Shown here piece by piece: positions 17,391 through 25,563 of a stretch of 64,000 nucleotides of DNA (positions within the stretch are counted from its first letter, which is position 1; each line of letters starts with the position of its first letter). The stretch comes from Marinomonas sp. TW1 (GTDB lineage Bacteria; Pseudomonadota; Gammaproteobacteria; Pseudomonadales; Marinomonadaceae). A program made the position numbers and the translations under genes. The stretch spans positions 1-64,000 of the forward strand of contig NZ_JSEE01000007.1 in NCBI RefSeq assembly GCF_001625355.1, read 5' to 3'. The notes beneath the pieces are model-generated. The model saw nothing but the letters and a program-made list of their open reading frames with translations, made no database searches and had not been told where the DNA came from.

Positions 17391-18482
17391 ATGATTCAAT
17401 TAACAGCAAGTTATTTAGCAAATGTGCTTGATGCATTAGACAAAAATGCAATTTATACCTATCCAAATGCCAAAACACGTACAGAAATTAGAATTATTGA
17501 TGTTCGAATGCCAGAAGGGCCAGTTACTATAAAGCGTAGAAACCCTAGTAAAGGTGAGTCTTTTGATGATGCGGTCTCTCAAACTATTTCATCAAAAATG
17601 CTATGGAGATTAGCCAGCGCAATTAAAGAAAATCACCCTGTAAATATTGATCGTATTTTCGGTGCAAGTTATAACACTCGGTCGGCTTTGGAGTCCCTTT
17701 TATTGCATACAGAGTGTTTTTATTTATGCTATCCAGGGCGACTTGAGAAGGTAGGGCCAAACACAGAAGTAAAGGCCGGGCATAAACATATACTTTTTGA
17801 TCCAGCGAATCCTCACGATAAAGGAAAAATAATTCTTAAAGAAGTCAATGATATGGTAGTCACTGAGATTGATCGAGAGGTGCGTTTTGATTCGTTATTG
17901 TTAAACTCGAGGCCTAGTAAAAAAGTAGACATAGAGCTCAATCGTCGACATGCTCAAATTCAAGTTCTTTTAATAAAAGCGGCAGCATCTATGGGGTTAA
18001 TTACATGGGTTGCAAGCAATGACCACAGTATACAATATAACGGTCAAAAGTTGATTGAGATGGATGAAGTCGTAAAAAGTATGGAAACTATACCAGCCTT
18101 ATTGGGGTACCCGAAAGCTCCCGAAGCTGGGAGGCTTATAGATTGCATTTGGTTTACTAAAGATGGAAAGAAAATACCTGCAATTTTAGAAATTGAGCAT
18201 AGTACGGGGGTTACGTCGGGTCTTACTAGAATGAAGAATTTCATGCTTGAAGCTCCTGATTTACGAGACATGACATATATAATTGTGGCGCCAGATGAAA
18301 TACGAGAGCAAGTATTTAAAAAAGCTGCTCAGCCTCAATTTGATGAAATGAATGTTAAATACCTTTCATATTCAGCTGTTGAAGATTTATACCTTTTATC
18401 ACAGAGGAAAATACAAGGGATTGATAATATTAAGTTTTTTCATACATTTCTGGAGAGTATTGTCTCTTCTGATTTAATTTAA
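17391..18482 (+). CDS. Candidate type II restriction endonuclease
   Basis: I do not recognise a named family for this 363-residue protein. The functional call rests on two points. First, residues 249-272 contain L-I-D-C-I-W, then A-I-L-E-I-E-H-S-T-G, that is Asp251 about 16 residues before Glu267 and Glu269, which fits a PD-(D/E)xK-type nuclease core with an ExE variant. Second, it lies beside, and converges on, a C5-cytosine methyltransferase. The N-terminal 200 residues look like a mixed alpha/beta DNA-binding region. GTGAGGTG lies just upstream of ATG 17391; the earlier GTG at 17376 overlaps that site and is less likely. Cleavage specificity cannot be read from the sequence. Confidence 0.6.
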   Translation: MIQLTASYLANVLDALDKNAIYTYPNAKTRTEIRIIDVRMPEGPVTIKRRNPSKGESFDDAVSQTISSKMLWRLASAIKENHPVNIDRIFGASYNTRSALESLLLHTECFYLCYPGRLEKVGPNTEVKAGHKHILFDPANPHDKGKIILKEVNDMVVTEIDREVRFDSLLLNSRPSKKVDIELNRRHAQIQVLLIKAAASMGLITWVASNDHSIQYNGQKLIEMDEVVKSMETIPALLGYPKAPEAGRLIDCIWFTKDGKKIPAILEIEHSTGVTSGLTRMKNFMLEAPDLRDMTYIIVAPDEIREQVFKKAAQPQFDEMNVKYLSYSAVEDLYLLSQRKIQGIDNIKFFHTFLESIVSSDLI

Positions 18483-18510
18483 AGTTCAATTACTATAAAG
18501 GAGAGTTGAT

Positions 18511-18885
18511 ATGAGTTTTGATTCAGATGTTGCACTACTGTTATTTAACTACCAAGGACTAACGCTTAAAAGTATTTCTGGAACAGCTAATATAACTATA
18601 AACAATATAAATTTAGAAGAAGAAATTATTACTATCTCTTGCTCTGATGGAAAAATTTTTAACGAGTCATTTAAGAGGATGCGGATCGTGTATAACGCTT
18701 TACTAGAAAACCGCTGCACGCATGTGGAAGCTGCATTGCAGAATAGTGGCTCTAGACGTAATGTTCCTGAAACGTTACTAGCAAATTTACCATTTATTGA
18801 GTATGGCTATATTAATAATAGAAAACACTTGTTTTTATCTGAAAATAACACACACCATTTGGGAACTTTAAAAAAGAAAGGTTGA
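18511..18885 (+). CDS. Hypothetical protein beside the restriction gene
   Basis: The 124-residue product is not recognised. It has an N-terminal half rich in beta-type segments (DVALLLFNYQGLTLKSIS, TANITINNINLEEEIITISC) and a helical, polar C-terminal half. The gene is 28 bases after the endonuclease candidate, with the strong site AAAGGAGAG before ATG, so the two form an operon. Position suggests an accessory subunit or control protein for the restriction-modification unit, but no helix-turn-helix is obvious. Confidence 0.7.
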   Translation: MSFDSDVALLLFNYQGLTLKSISGTANITINNINLEEEIITISCSDGKIFNESFKRMRIVYNALLENRCTHVEAALQNSGSRRNVPETLLANLPFIEYGYINNRKHLFLSENNTHHLGTLKKKG

Positions 18886-18954
18886 TGATAAGGACCACTT
18901 TAATTGGCCTATATATTGATAGTCCTTATTATGGGTGTCAAACTTAAGGTGATG

Positions 18955-20088
18955 TTACCGTTTTTTTAGTAGAATGAGAAAGTCATCGATAGTTTTGGCC
19001 ACGCCAAGGCCAGCTAAATAAGGTACTCCATTGCCAATAGTCTTAAACATATTACTCAGTGTCATAGTAGGGGGAAGTACAAAATCAGCAGGAAGGGATT
19101 GTATAGCTAATGCTTCTGAAACGCTTAAGCGCCTTGCTTGATAAGGATGCAGGTGAACTTCATTGTTTCCATATGCTGCTGTTGGAGAATATCTCCAGCG
19201 ATGAAGTCTTTTAAATGACTTTTTACTGGTATCTCCTTCTTCTACTTGAGTAAAACGAGCTGATTTGGGCCTAAAATAGTGAGATGCATTGATATGTTTA
19301 TGCACTTTATTTTTTTTGAACCAATGTTCAATGGTAAGCTCTGCTTTAACACCTTTTGGTTTAGGTTTTATACTATCTACTACAAAAGGTTCTTTTTCTG
19401 GCCAGTCGTTATTAGAAAGCGACTCTTCGCGTGTGAATTTAGTTCGTTTGTTCCAGTTGAAAAAATCTTCATCAATTAACATCGATTTGAGAGACTTTTC
19501 ATTTAATATATTTATTACATGATGCTTCTTGATTCCAAAAAGTAAAATTCTGTCTCTATCTTGTGGTGCGCCATATTGAATGCAGTTGATAAGGTTCTCT
19601 GTTAAAATATAGCCTTCATTCTGGAGTTTATTTTTCATTTCTTCATAAAATTTTCGATGCCTAACCGTTCGCCATAAACCTTTTACGTTTTCAAACAGGA
19701 AAAAATCAGGTTTATGTTGTATAACACAATCTACATATGTTTCGGTAAGTCGGCCATTATCACCTTCATGACCCTTATTTTTCCCTCCGATAGAAAAGTC
19801 CGGGCAAGGGGGGCCTCCAATAAAACCAACGAGTTCTCCATTATTTTGGGACGTACGGACATTATTTTTTAGTTCTGGTGCTAGTTTGCCATTTCCAACA
19901 AAATCTTCAATACTATTTAAGTAGTATCCATACTCAGGCTCCTTAAGTTTAAGGTGCTTACGAGAATACTTATAGGCTTCTAAAAACGGCTCGTGAAATT
20001 CATTAACCATTGCTATCTTGAAACCTGAGTGCTCGAACCCAAGATCTAGAAAGCCTGAACCAGAAAAGAAAGAAAAAATTGTAGCCAT
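18955..20088 (-). CDS. DNA (cytosine-5-)-methyltransferase
   Basis: The enzyme transfers a methyl group from SAM to C5 of cytosine. The 377 residues hold the ordered motifs: I, FSFFSGSGFLDLGFE (5-19); IV, GGPPCPDFS with catalytic Cys95; VI, LFENVKG (131-137); VIII, APQDRDRILLFG (174-185); X, FKTIGNGVPYLAG near the C terminus. Residues about 195-330 form the variable target-recognition region. The frame extends 47 codons upstream to 20229, but that part is unlike the family and motif I normally lies near the N terminus, so ATG 20088 is preferred despite a weak ribosome binding site. It converges on the putative endonuclease and should protect the host from it. Confidence 0.9.
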   Translation of the reverse strand: MATIFSFFSGSGFLDLGFEHSGFKIAMVNEFHEPFLEAYKYSRKHLKLKEPEYGYYLNSIEDFVGNGKLAPELKNNVRTSQNNGELVGFIGGPPCPDFSIGGKNKGHEGDNGRLTETYVDCVIQHKPDFFLFENVKGLWRTVRHRKFYEEMKNKLQNEGYILTENLINCIQYGAPQDRDRILLFGIKKHHVINILNEKSLKSMLIDEDFFNWNKRTKFTREESLSNNDWPEKEPFVVDSIKPKPKGVKAELTIEHWFKKNKVHKHINASHYFRPKSARFTQVEEGDTSKKSFKRLHRWRYSPTAAYGNNEVHLHPYQARRLSVSEALAIQSLPADFVLPPTMTLSNMFKTIGNGVPYLAGLGVAKTIDDFLILLKKR

Positions 20089-20265
20089 GAGTAAACCGTG
20101 TAGTGGAGGAGACCAAGAATAAAGGAAAACGATTTTAAACCGTCTCGAAGAAGAAGACAAAGAAAAGTGACATAATTTTAATTGCCCATGATTGACCTTG
20201 GTCGAAGGCTCTACCCTTAGATAGTACAAATCATTTTATTTGCTTATTTAGTCGGTTTTCAGGGC

Positions 20266-20591
20266 TGGACTTCCCAGAGTTTGCTAAACAGTAGGAACTT
20301 TTAAAAACACTTTTCTTCGAACTTGGCAGGTGACATTTTACCTGTATGCGAATGTCGTTTTATCAGGTTGTAGAATATATCAATATCCATACTTTTTTGA
20401 TCCAAGCGTATAAGCTATAGAGGGTTGTATCGAGTCGTTGAGCCACTTCAGCAACAGAATAACTATGCCCTGTTACTTGTCTAACCGCTTCTCTTTTAAA
20501 TTCTTCTGAGTAACATTTTGACTTCATTAAATACCTTTTATTTAACTAGTTTTTAACGCTAATAGGCGCCTAGTAAAGTCTGGGAAATCTA
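20266..20591 (-). mobile_element. Internally deleted IS3-family element
   Basis: The 326-bp segment is framed by 21-bp terminal inverted repeats at 20266-20286 and 20571-20591 that match at 17 of 21 positions and share the core TTCCCAGA. Inside, on the minus strand, are the start of an OrfA-type transposase and the last codons of an OrfB-type transposase, with the middle missing. No clear target duplication flanks it. It lies between the methyltransferase and polymerase genes. Confidence 0.8.
20301..20527 (-). pseudogene. IS3-family transposase remnant (orfA start fused to orfB end)
   Basis: From the ATG at 20527 the minus strand encodes MKSKCYSEEFKREAVRQV followed by SVAEVAQRL and LYSLYAWIKK, the N-terminal helix-turn-helix of an IS3-family OrfA. 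The frame is lost after about 55 codons. A second frame then gives DIDIFYNLIKRHSHTGKMSP and AKFEEKCF before a stop at 20301, matching the C-terminal end of the OrfB DDE transposase. About 900 bases of normal coding sequence are missing between them, so it cannot move by itself. Confidence 0.85.
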
Positions 20592-20683
20592 GTTCTAGGC
20601 AAGTTGATGAAGAGGGTGTACAAGAGTGATGGTACTTGCGAATCTATTTTTATAACGCCATTCCATGGCGTTCGAATGAGTTT

Positions 20684-23260
20684 TCAACTACTAAACAAGG
20701 TATCCAGATTAGCATTAGGAAAACGTTCTAAAAGCATCTTGAGGCAGCGTATGCTCTTATCAGTTCTAGGTACTGCACCTTCAATCAACTTTGATCGTTT
20801 AGCACTTCTGACTTGCTCTGGTGAAATGGCATATCCCTCACCATTAAGCCACTTGGCCATTTCTTTGGAATTCATTACAGAGCTATCCAAGCCCAGCAGC
20901 GATCTTGTATAGAAGCGTAAAAATAAGCGTATGAGTAAACCGTCAGAGCTTTCTTCTGATTGAATTTTCACCGCTTTATCTTTTCGTGCTTTTTGCATAG
21001 CAAGATAGTCCATGAAGTCTTCGACATCTTTCTCTTCCTTAAGACACCTATTTGACCTAAAGCCAGTAAAAGATGCTCGGGCAAACTCGATATCTTGAAC
21101 CGTTTTAAAGGGCTTGGTAGTTGCCCCAATATGTTCCCAATTATCGGCTGAGTAGGTACTTACTTGATCGATATCTCGTTTAAAGTCGAACTCCAAGTTA
21201 AGACGCTGAGTTTTCTTTTCCATAATCATGTCACTTCTGCCCAGATACATTGATCGAGTAGATCTTAAATGAGAAGCATCAATGGTGTCGCTAGAGGTTC
21301 TATTACGATAAAAGTCAATCATGTATTGGTTATGATCTAAGCATGATTGAGGTGGACGTACACCAGCCTTAGCAAGCACCTCTTTTTGGCCTTCCATTGG
21401 TTTTACAGTCACTTGTCCTCTAGTTTTCATGCAAATAAGCTGTCGTGCGCCATGTTTTTGCTCAAGCAAAACATTCTTACTTTCAGGAGGACAAATGCGG
21501 CTATATAAATCATTAAAACGATTACATATAGAGCCATTTAAAGGTATATCCGCTAAAGGTGCATTGGTTAAGAATCCATCCGTTGTCACCGATATCACCT
21601 CATACTCTCGGGGTATAGCGTGAAGTATCTCAGATAGCATTGCCCTTGCTAATCCTGTCACGTAAGTAGCAAAAAATGGATTGGTTAACGCCGTGTAAGG
21701 CAACTGGTTACTAAGGCCACTTTCTATATCAAACCCATTTTTACCTCTTAACCCCTGAGCAAGTTTGCCATAAAGTGAATTCCCTAATTCTTTCCAAAGA
21801 AGTTCGTCAAAACTGCCTTTATCAAATGAATTCCGCTTGTCTCTGACTTTAGATACATACGATTCAAAAATTCGGTCATCATTCTTCCAAGGAAACACCA
21901 TCCCTTCTTTCACTTTGATTGTGGCATTCTGAGCTATAGCCACTTCTAGTTCATGTCCTGTGCAAAAGCTTTCACCTGACAAAGGGTAAACAAGACCAGA
22001 ATCTATTCGTACAGGCAGGCTAGGATAAAGAGTTCCTTCAGGAAAGCTGAACTCAACTAAGGCTAAAGAACATTGATCACCTATAAGTCCTTCAGCGTCT
22101 TTGATTTGGTATGAAGAGTCGTAGTCAATTTCTCTAAGACCTATCATTGCAGCGGTGTAACAGCTAGGAATATCAAAATCATTAAAATCTTGCTCAGGGG
22201 TCAAGCCAAGCCAAAAAGCTTCATTTCTACCGCCATGAAAAGTGGATATCGCAAGCTGTTCCTGCAATAAACGCATTGTTTCAGGCATCCGGCGATGCAG
22301 GGTGTGCATTTGCTGCTTTTCAGTATTCCATCTTTCATAGCGTTTAACCTGATATCCGAATACAGAATCTAAATCAAAAGATTCAGGGGTATTGGTCTTG
22401 AAAAGACTAACAGCCATCGACCCGACCGTTACAGGTAGTTTTTTAAGACCATTCAAACTACAGAATTCAATGACACGCTTTATATACATGCGTGCAATGA
22501 CGGCATCTCTTATTGCGTATTCCTTAAAACCTTCAATATCTTTTTCTTGATATTCCTTCATCCTTTCAATACTAAAAGGTGGGGGGATGTCTAATTTTGG
22601 CAAATCAATCAATTCACCCACTTCACTTAACGACTTTCCTGCTGGAGTGAGTAACATCGTGTCGTAACACTTAATGTATATATATTTGGTATTACGAGAT
22701 TTTGTCCGAACCTTCAATGGCTCTTTGTCTACCCGCTGAGCCTTGATAGACTCCACATCAATGCCATACGCGGAATCGAGAGAAACGACTGTTTTTCGTA
22801 TGCCAGATAGATGAGCAGCCACCCCATCAAAAGCCTTATCGAAATTAAAAATATCAGCTTTCAAAAAATGAGCGACTATAAATAAATGGCTAGGGTACGT
22901 TGTTAGTACCTCAGACTCTATAGCGTGCTCTATGCATTTGATAACAAATCTTTCAAAGGTTAAACGATCTTTTCGCATAGACGATCCGACCGGAATATAG
23001 CCATCACATGATCGGCTTCCATGTGAAATTGAAAAGGTATAACAGAGAACATCATTGCAACTTTCAGCCTCATTAAATTGATACTCAGTGTCAAACGCTA
23101 GAATGATTGTTTCTTGTAGCTCGGGCCAAGGTGTAACTTTAAACTTCTCTTTGACAACCTTATCGTGAATAACCTTAGTTTTAGAGGGCTTTTTATGCTT
23201 AGGGATATTACTATTTAAATTCGCATCTTCATTTAAAATCGCATCATATTTTTCATACAT
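20684..23260 (-). CDS. Family B DNA polymerase, primer-independent (piPolB) type
   Basis: The 858-residue protein has a proofreading domain and a polymerase domain. Exo I is AFDTEY (Asp57, Glu59), Exo II has Asp136 in AHFLKADIF, Exo III is YAIRD (Tyr248, Asp252). Polymerase motif A is DIPSCYTAAM (Asp363), motif B is KELGNSLYG (Lys490, Asn494, Tyr497), motif C is VTTDGFL (Asp561), and a KTRG thumb-type motif is at 612-615. A single Asp in a TDG motif C, the length near 860 residues, the lack of a terminal protein gene, and the tRNA-linked element with tyrosine recombinases all fit piPolB of pipolins, which can start DNA synthesis without a primer. ATG 23260 is chosen over TTG 23266. No Shine-Dalgarno sequence is visible; a hairpin lies just upstream. 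Confidence 0.85.
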   Translation of the reverse strand: MYEKYDAILNEDANLNSNIPKHKKPSKTKVIHDKVVKEKFKVTPWPELQETIILAFDTEYQFNEAESCNDVLCYTFSISHGSRSCDGYIPVGSSMRKDRLTFERFVIKCIEHAIESEVLTTYPSHLFIVAHFLKADIFNFDKAFDGVAAHLSGIRKTVVSLDSAYGIDVESIKAQRVDKEPLKVRTKSRNTKYIYIKCYDTMLLTPAGKSLSEVGELIDLPKLDIPPPFSIERMKEYQEKDIEGFKEYAIRDAVIARMYIKRVIEFCSLNGLKKLPVTVGSMAVSLFKTNTPESFDLDSVFGYQVKRYERWNTEKQQMHTLHRRMPETMRLLQEQLAISTFHGGRNEAFWLGLTPEQDFNDFDIPSCYTAAMIGLREIDYDSSYQIKDAEGLIGDQCSLALVEFSFPEGTLYPSLPVRIDSGLVYPLSGESFCTGHELEVAIAQNATIKVKEGMVFPWKNDDRIFESYVSKVRDKRNSFDKGSFDELLWKELGNSLYGKLAQGLRGKNGFDIESGLSNQLPYTALTNPFFATYVTGLARAMLSEILHAIPREYEVISVTTDGFLTNAPLADIPLNGSICNRFNDLYSRICPPESKNVLLEQKHGARQLICMKTRGQVTVKPMEGQKEVLAKAGVRPPQSCLDHNQYMIDFYRNRTSSDTIDASHLRSTRSMYLGRSDMIMEKKTQRLNLEFDFKRDIDQVSTYSADNWEHIGATTKPFKTVQDIEFARASFTGFRSNRCLKEEKDVEDFMDYLAMQKARKDKAVKIQSEESSDGLLIRLFLRFYTRSLLGLDSSVMNSKEMAKWLNGEGYAISPEQVRSAKRSKLIEGAVPRTDKSIRCLKMLLERFPNANLDTLFSS

Positions 23261-23263
23261 ATA

Positions 23264-23291
23264 CAAAATAAAAGAGAGGTTTCCCTCTCTT
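23264..23291 (-). terminator. Terminator-like hairpin before the polymerase gene
   Basis: On the minus strand AAGAGAGG and CCTCTCTT form an 8-bp stem with a GAAA tetraloop, followed by TTATTTT. It lies after the stop of the gene at 23312-23848 and ends only a few bases before the polymerase start codon. It could end transcription of the upstream gene, or act as an attenuator that keeps polymerase expression low. Confidence 0.7.
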
Positions 23292-23311
23292 ACCTCACGA
23301 TAAATTAATGA

Positions 23312-23848
23312 TTAGTCTATAAGGAAATCATTCCAGTTAACTGTTTTCTTCTTGTTGGTTACTACTTCAGATACTTCATTTTTCAGATTGTCAATATTGT
23401 TATAGTCATAGCTGGACATAGAAAATAATGTCCTTGAATTAAGACCAATAATAACTATTACACGCTCATCTTCCATCTCTATAATACGAATGTTTAGAAT
23501 GGATTCTTTATGAATAAACCCACCATTCTCTAAGGTTATAAAATCCTTGTTGTTGGTCGAATAATGTCCAAGGCTCGATTTAATTTCATCAAAGATGTCA
23601 TTTGCGTATTTGCTTTTTTCATAAAATACCATCCCACAATTCTTATCAAATGCTTTGGTGTTACCATCAACATTGATTAAATTTATAATTTCAGAAACCT
23701 TCGTTATCTGTTGGGTTCCTTCTACAAAACCATTTGATATACGTGAGATTTTAACTTTAACATCAGTGTCCTGAAGCATTTTGGTTTCAGCGTTAGCGTT
23801 AGCGTTAGTGTTAGCGTTAGTGTTAGTGATGTCTGTATTTGTGTTCAT
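23312..23848 (-). CDS. Hypothetical protein with Asn-Thr/Ala dipeptide repeat
   Basis: The 178-residue product has no family I recognise. Residues 1-21 are a low-complexity Asn-Thr/Asn-Ala run coded by a tandem hexamer repeat. The rest (about 28-178) looks like a compact alpha/beta domain with strands such as ERVIVIIGLNSRTLF and ends in NKKKTVNWNDFLID. There is no signal peptide or membrane helix. GGAAATG-type spacing with AAAGGAAAT upstream gives a good start. It lies between the excisionase-like gene and the polymerase on the same strand, so a role in element replication or its control is possible, for example as a single-strand binding or accessory protein; this is inference from position only. 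Confidence 0.7.
   Translation of the reverse strand: MNTNTDITNTNANTNANANAETKMLQDTDVKVKISRISNGFVEGTQQITKVSEIINLINVDGNTKAFDKNCGMVFYEKSKYANDIFDEIKSSLGHYSTNNKDFITLENGGFIHKESILNIRIIEMEDERVIVIIGLNSRTLFSMSSYDYNNIDNLKNEVSEVVTNKKKTVNWNDFLID
23791..23826 (-). repeat. Tandem hexanucleotide repeat, six copies
   Basis: Six units of (C/T)GTTAG on the plus strand encode the Asn-Thr/Asn-Ala run at the N terminus of the 178-residue protein. As the unit is six bases, slippage would change length by two residues without shifting the frame. Confidence 0.9.
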
Positions 23849-23933
23849 ATTTCATTTCCTTTAAAAGATTGATTTAAGTTCATTGTTTATTAGGGTGAAG
23901 TTTTACTGATCTTCAACAGTGTTAATTAAGTCT

Positions 23934-24113
23934 TTAATTCATATTCTTCTCCTCCCACTGATGTATGTCCGTTATCCGAAATCGGATGAAGTTTCCAACC
24001 TTTAGATATGGTGGCCAGCTTTCAGGCTGACGTTTCAATCCTGATCGTACTGAGTTCACCTTCAGGTCGTAGCGATCACAAAAAGCTGATAACGAAAGAA
24101 AAAGAGGCGACAT
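23934..24113 (-). CDS. AlpA/excisionase-like DNA-binding protein
   Basis: This 59-codon gene lies 10 bases after the integrase gene on the same strand. Its ribosome binding site AAGGAG overlaps the integrase stop codon, so translation is probably coupled. The product has LSAFCDRYDLKVNSVRSGLK (8-27), an N-terminal winged-helix-like segment, then ESWPPYLKVGNFIRFRITDI and HQWEE, the pattern 'P.y.kvG..vRfr..di..W' of AlpA and Xis recombination directionality factors. It probably bends att DNA and favours excision by the neighbouring tyrosine recombinase, and may also regulate transcription. Confidence 0.8.
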   Translation of the reverse strand: MSPLFLSLSAFCDRYDLKVNSVRSGLKRQPESWPPYLKVGNFIRFRITDIHQWEEKNMN

Positions 24114-24123
24114 TGTTTTCTCC

Positions 24124-25272
24124 TTAGTTCATATAATTAAATGTAGAATCGAGTTGTTTTACGGAATTGCTAATGTGTTCATTAGACAAATGGGTGTAGC
24201 GCTCAGTAACAGAGCTGCTGCTGTGGCCTAGAGCTATTTGAGTTGCTCTTAGAGAACCTGTAGTTTCAATTAAATTAGTGGCAAACGTATGGCGTAAGCT
24301 ATGTAGAGAAAGCTGCCCTTTTAAGACACCCTCCTTGGATAGCTGCGTACATACCCATTGGAGGGCATTGCGAGGGTAGGTTAGATGGCCTTTACTGCTA
24401 GGAGAATAAAAGACAAATTCGTTCATCTTTAACGTTTCTAAGTGAACTAGAACACGTTTCGCTGTTTCATTAATGTGGACACGACGAGCTTTTCCTGACT
24501 TTGTCATAGGTAAATCTACATAGGATTTATCCTCTGATAAATAAGTCCATTTCATGGTCAAAGCCTCCATTGATCTCATGCCTGTAAACAGCAAGAACAA
24601 AAGAGCACTACCAGAGTATGGATTGGAATATGAGCTGGAGAAGTAGGTGAATCGATGGAGTTCATTACCTCGCAACACTCGTGTTTGCGTATTAGATAAC
24701 ACTTCCTTTTTGATTTTCTCTACAGGGTTCCTGTCAATCAATTCCATTTCAACCGCAAGGCTAAAGACAGCCTGCAATGCGTATCTATATTTATTTAACG
24801 TACTAGCTGATACCTCTCGAAGACGAAGTCTATTAATGACTTGGATACAATCAAACTTACTAATGTCTGAAAGCAATTTACCAGAGATATACTCAAGCTC
24901 GGTTGAAAGGATTCTTAAGCGTGATAGCATCCCTTTATGATCACGGTGATTGGTTTCACTATGGGGTATATAATAAGTATTGATAAACCTATTAAGAGTT
25001 AAAGGTGCAGGAGCTTCACCTCTAAGGTATGAAACCTCTGATCTTAGACGTGATAATCTTTGATTTAATACTGTTAAGTCTTCAGATATATCACCAATTT
25101 TCTTAACTATACGAGTGGATTTCACGTCAGCTCTAAAAATTAATGATACTGAATGTTTGTTTTTTCTAGCATGTACGTTGGTTCCCATATGTCTCTCGGA
25201 ACCATAGGGTAGTAATGTCATTTTTTGTTTTATTATCTCTACATTTTTAGGTGTAAATTGGAGGGAAGTCAT
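24124..25272 (-). CDS. Tyrosine recombinase/integrase 1
   Basis: The 382-residue enzyme has a SAM-like core-binding domain (about 90-185) and a catalytic domain with all expected residues: Arg233 in TGMRSMEAL, Lys258 in MTKSG, His324 and Arg327 in HSLRHTF, His350 in LGHSSSS, and the nucleophile Tyr359 in ERYTHL. The N-terminal 85 residues look like an arm-binding region. AAGGAT precedes the ATG. With the excisionase-like gene after it and the tRNA repeat flanking the element, it is a good candidate for the enzyme that integrates and excises the element. It is not closely similar to the second recombinase at 26545. Confidence 0.93.
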   Translation of the reverse strand: MTSLQFTPKNVEIIKQKMTLLPYGSERHMGTNVHARKNKHSVSLIFRADVKSTRIVKKIGDISEDLTVLNQRLSRLRSEVSYLRGEAPAPLTLNRFINTYYIPHSETNHRDHKGMLSRLRILSTELEYISGKLLSDISKFDCIQVINRLRLREVSASTLNKYRYALQAVFSLAVEMELIDRNPVEKIKKEVLSNTQTRVLRGNELHRFTYFSSSYSNPYSGSALLFLLFTGMRSMEALTMKWTYLSEDKSYVDLPMTKSGKARRVHINETAKRVLVHLETLKMNEFVFYSPSSKGHLTYPRNALQWVCTQLSKEGVLKGQLSLHSLRHTFATNLIETTGSLRATQIALGHSSSSVTERYTHLSNEHISNSVKQLDSTFNYMN

Positions 25273-25563
25273 AGTTTTTTATCCTTAACTGCGTATTAGG
25301 TTTTATAGATTAGATGAGATATTGATGGATTTTAACTAGCAGGTGTCTATGGCTCGAAGTCTTGATATGAAGGCGTTCTTTGTTTTTTGAAAATCGTAAG
25401 GTGTTGTCTTTTAATGGTTTTTTATCGATTTATTTTCTCAGTGGAATTCGTTTTTTCTTCTCGATTGAGGCTCTCTTACTACGTTTCTTTGATGAAGCTT
25501 AAGGAATTGGAACCAGAGCAGCCTTCTTCTTAATGTTAACGGTCAACTTTTAGGCTTAGAGTA
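25273..25563. promoter_or_regulatory. Divergent intergenic region
   Basis: These 291 AT-rich bases separate the integrase-excisionase operon (minus strand) from the unknown gene at 25564 (plus strand) and should carry both promoters. I see no gene in it and no clear operator. Confidence 0.4.

Noticed and set aside
20604-20912. 102-codon plus-strand open frame after the polymerase gene
   Set aside because: Mostly antisense to the polymerase C terminus, with no ribosome binding site.
20684-23260. Phi29-like protein-primed polymerase
   Set aside because: No terminal protein gene or inverted terminal repeats are present, and the element is an integrated, recombinase-bearing one; piPolB fits better.
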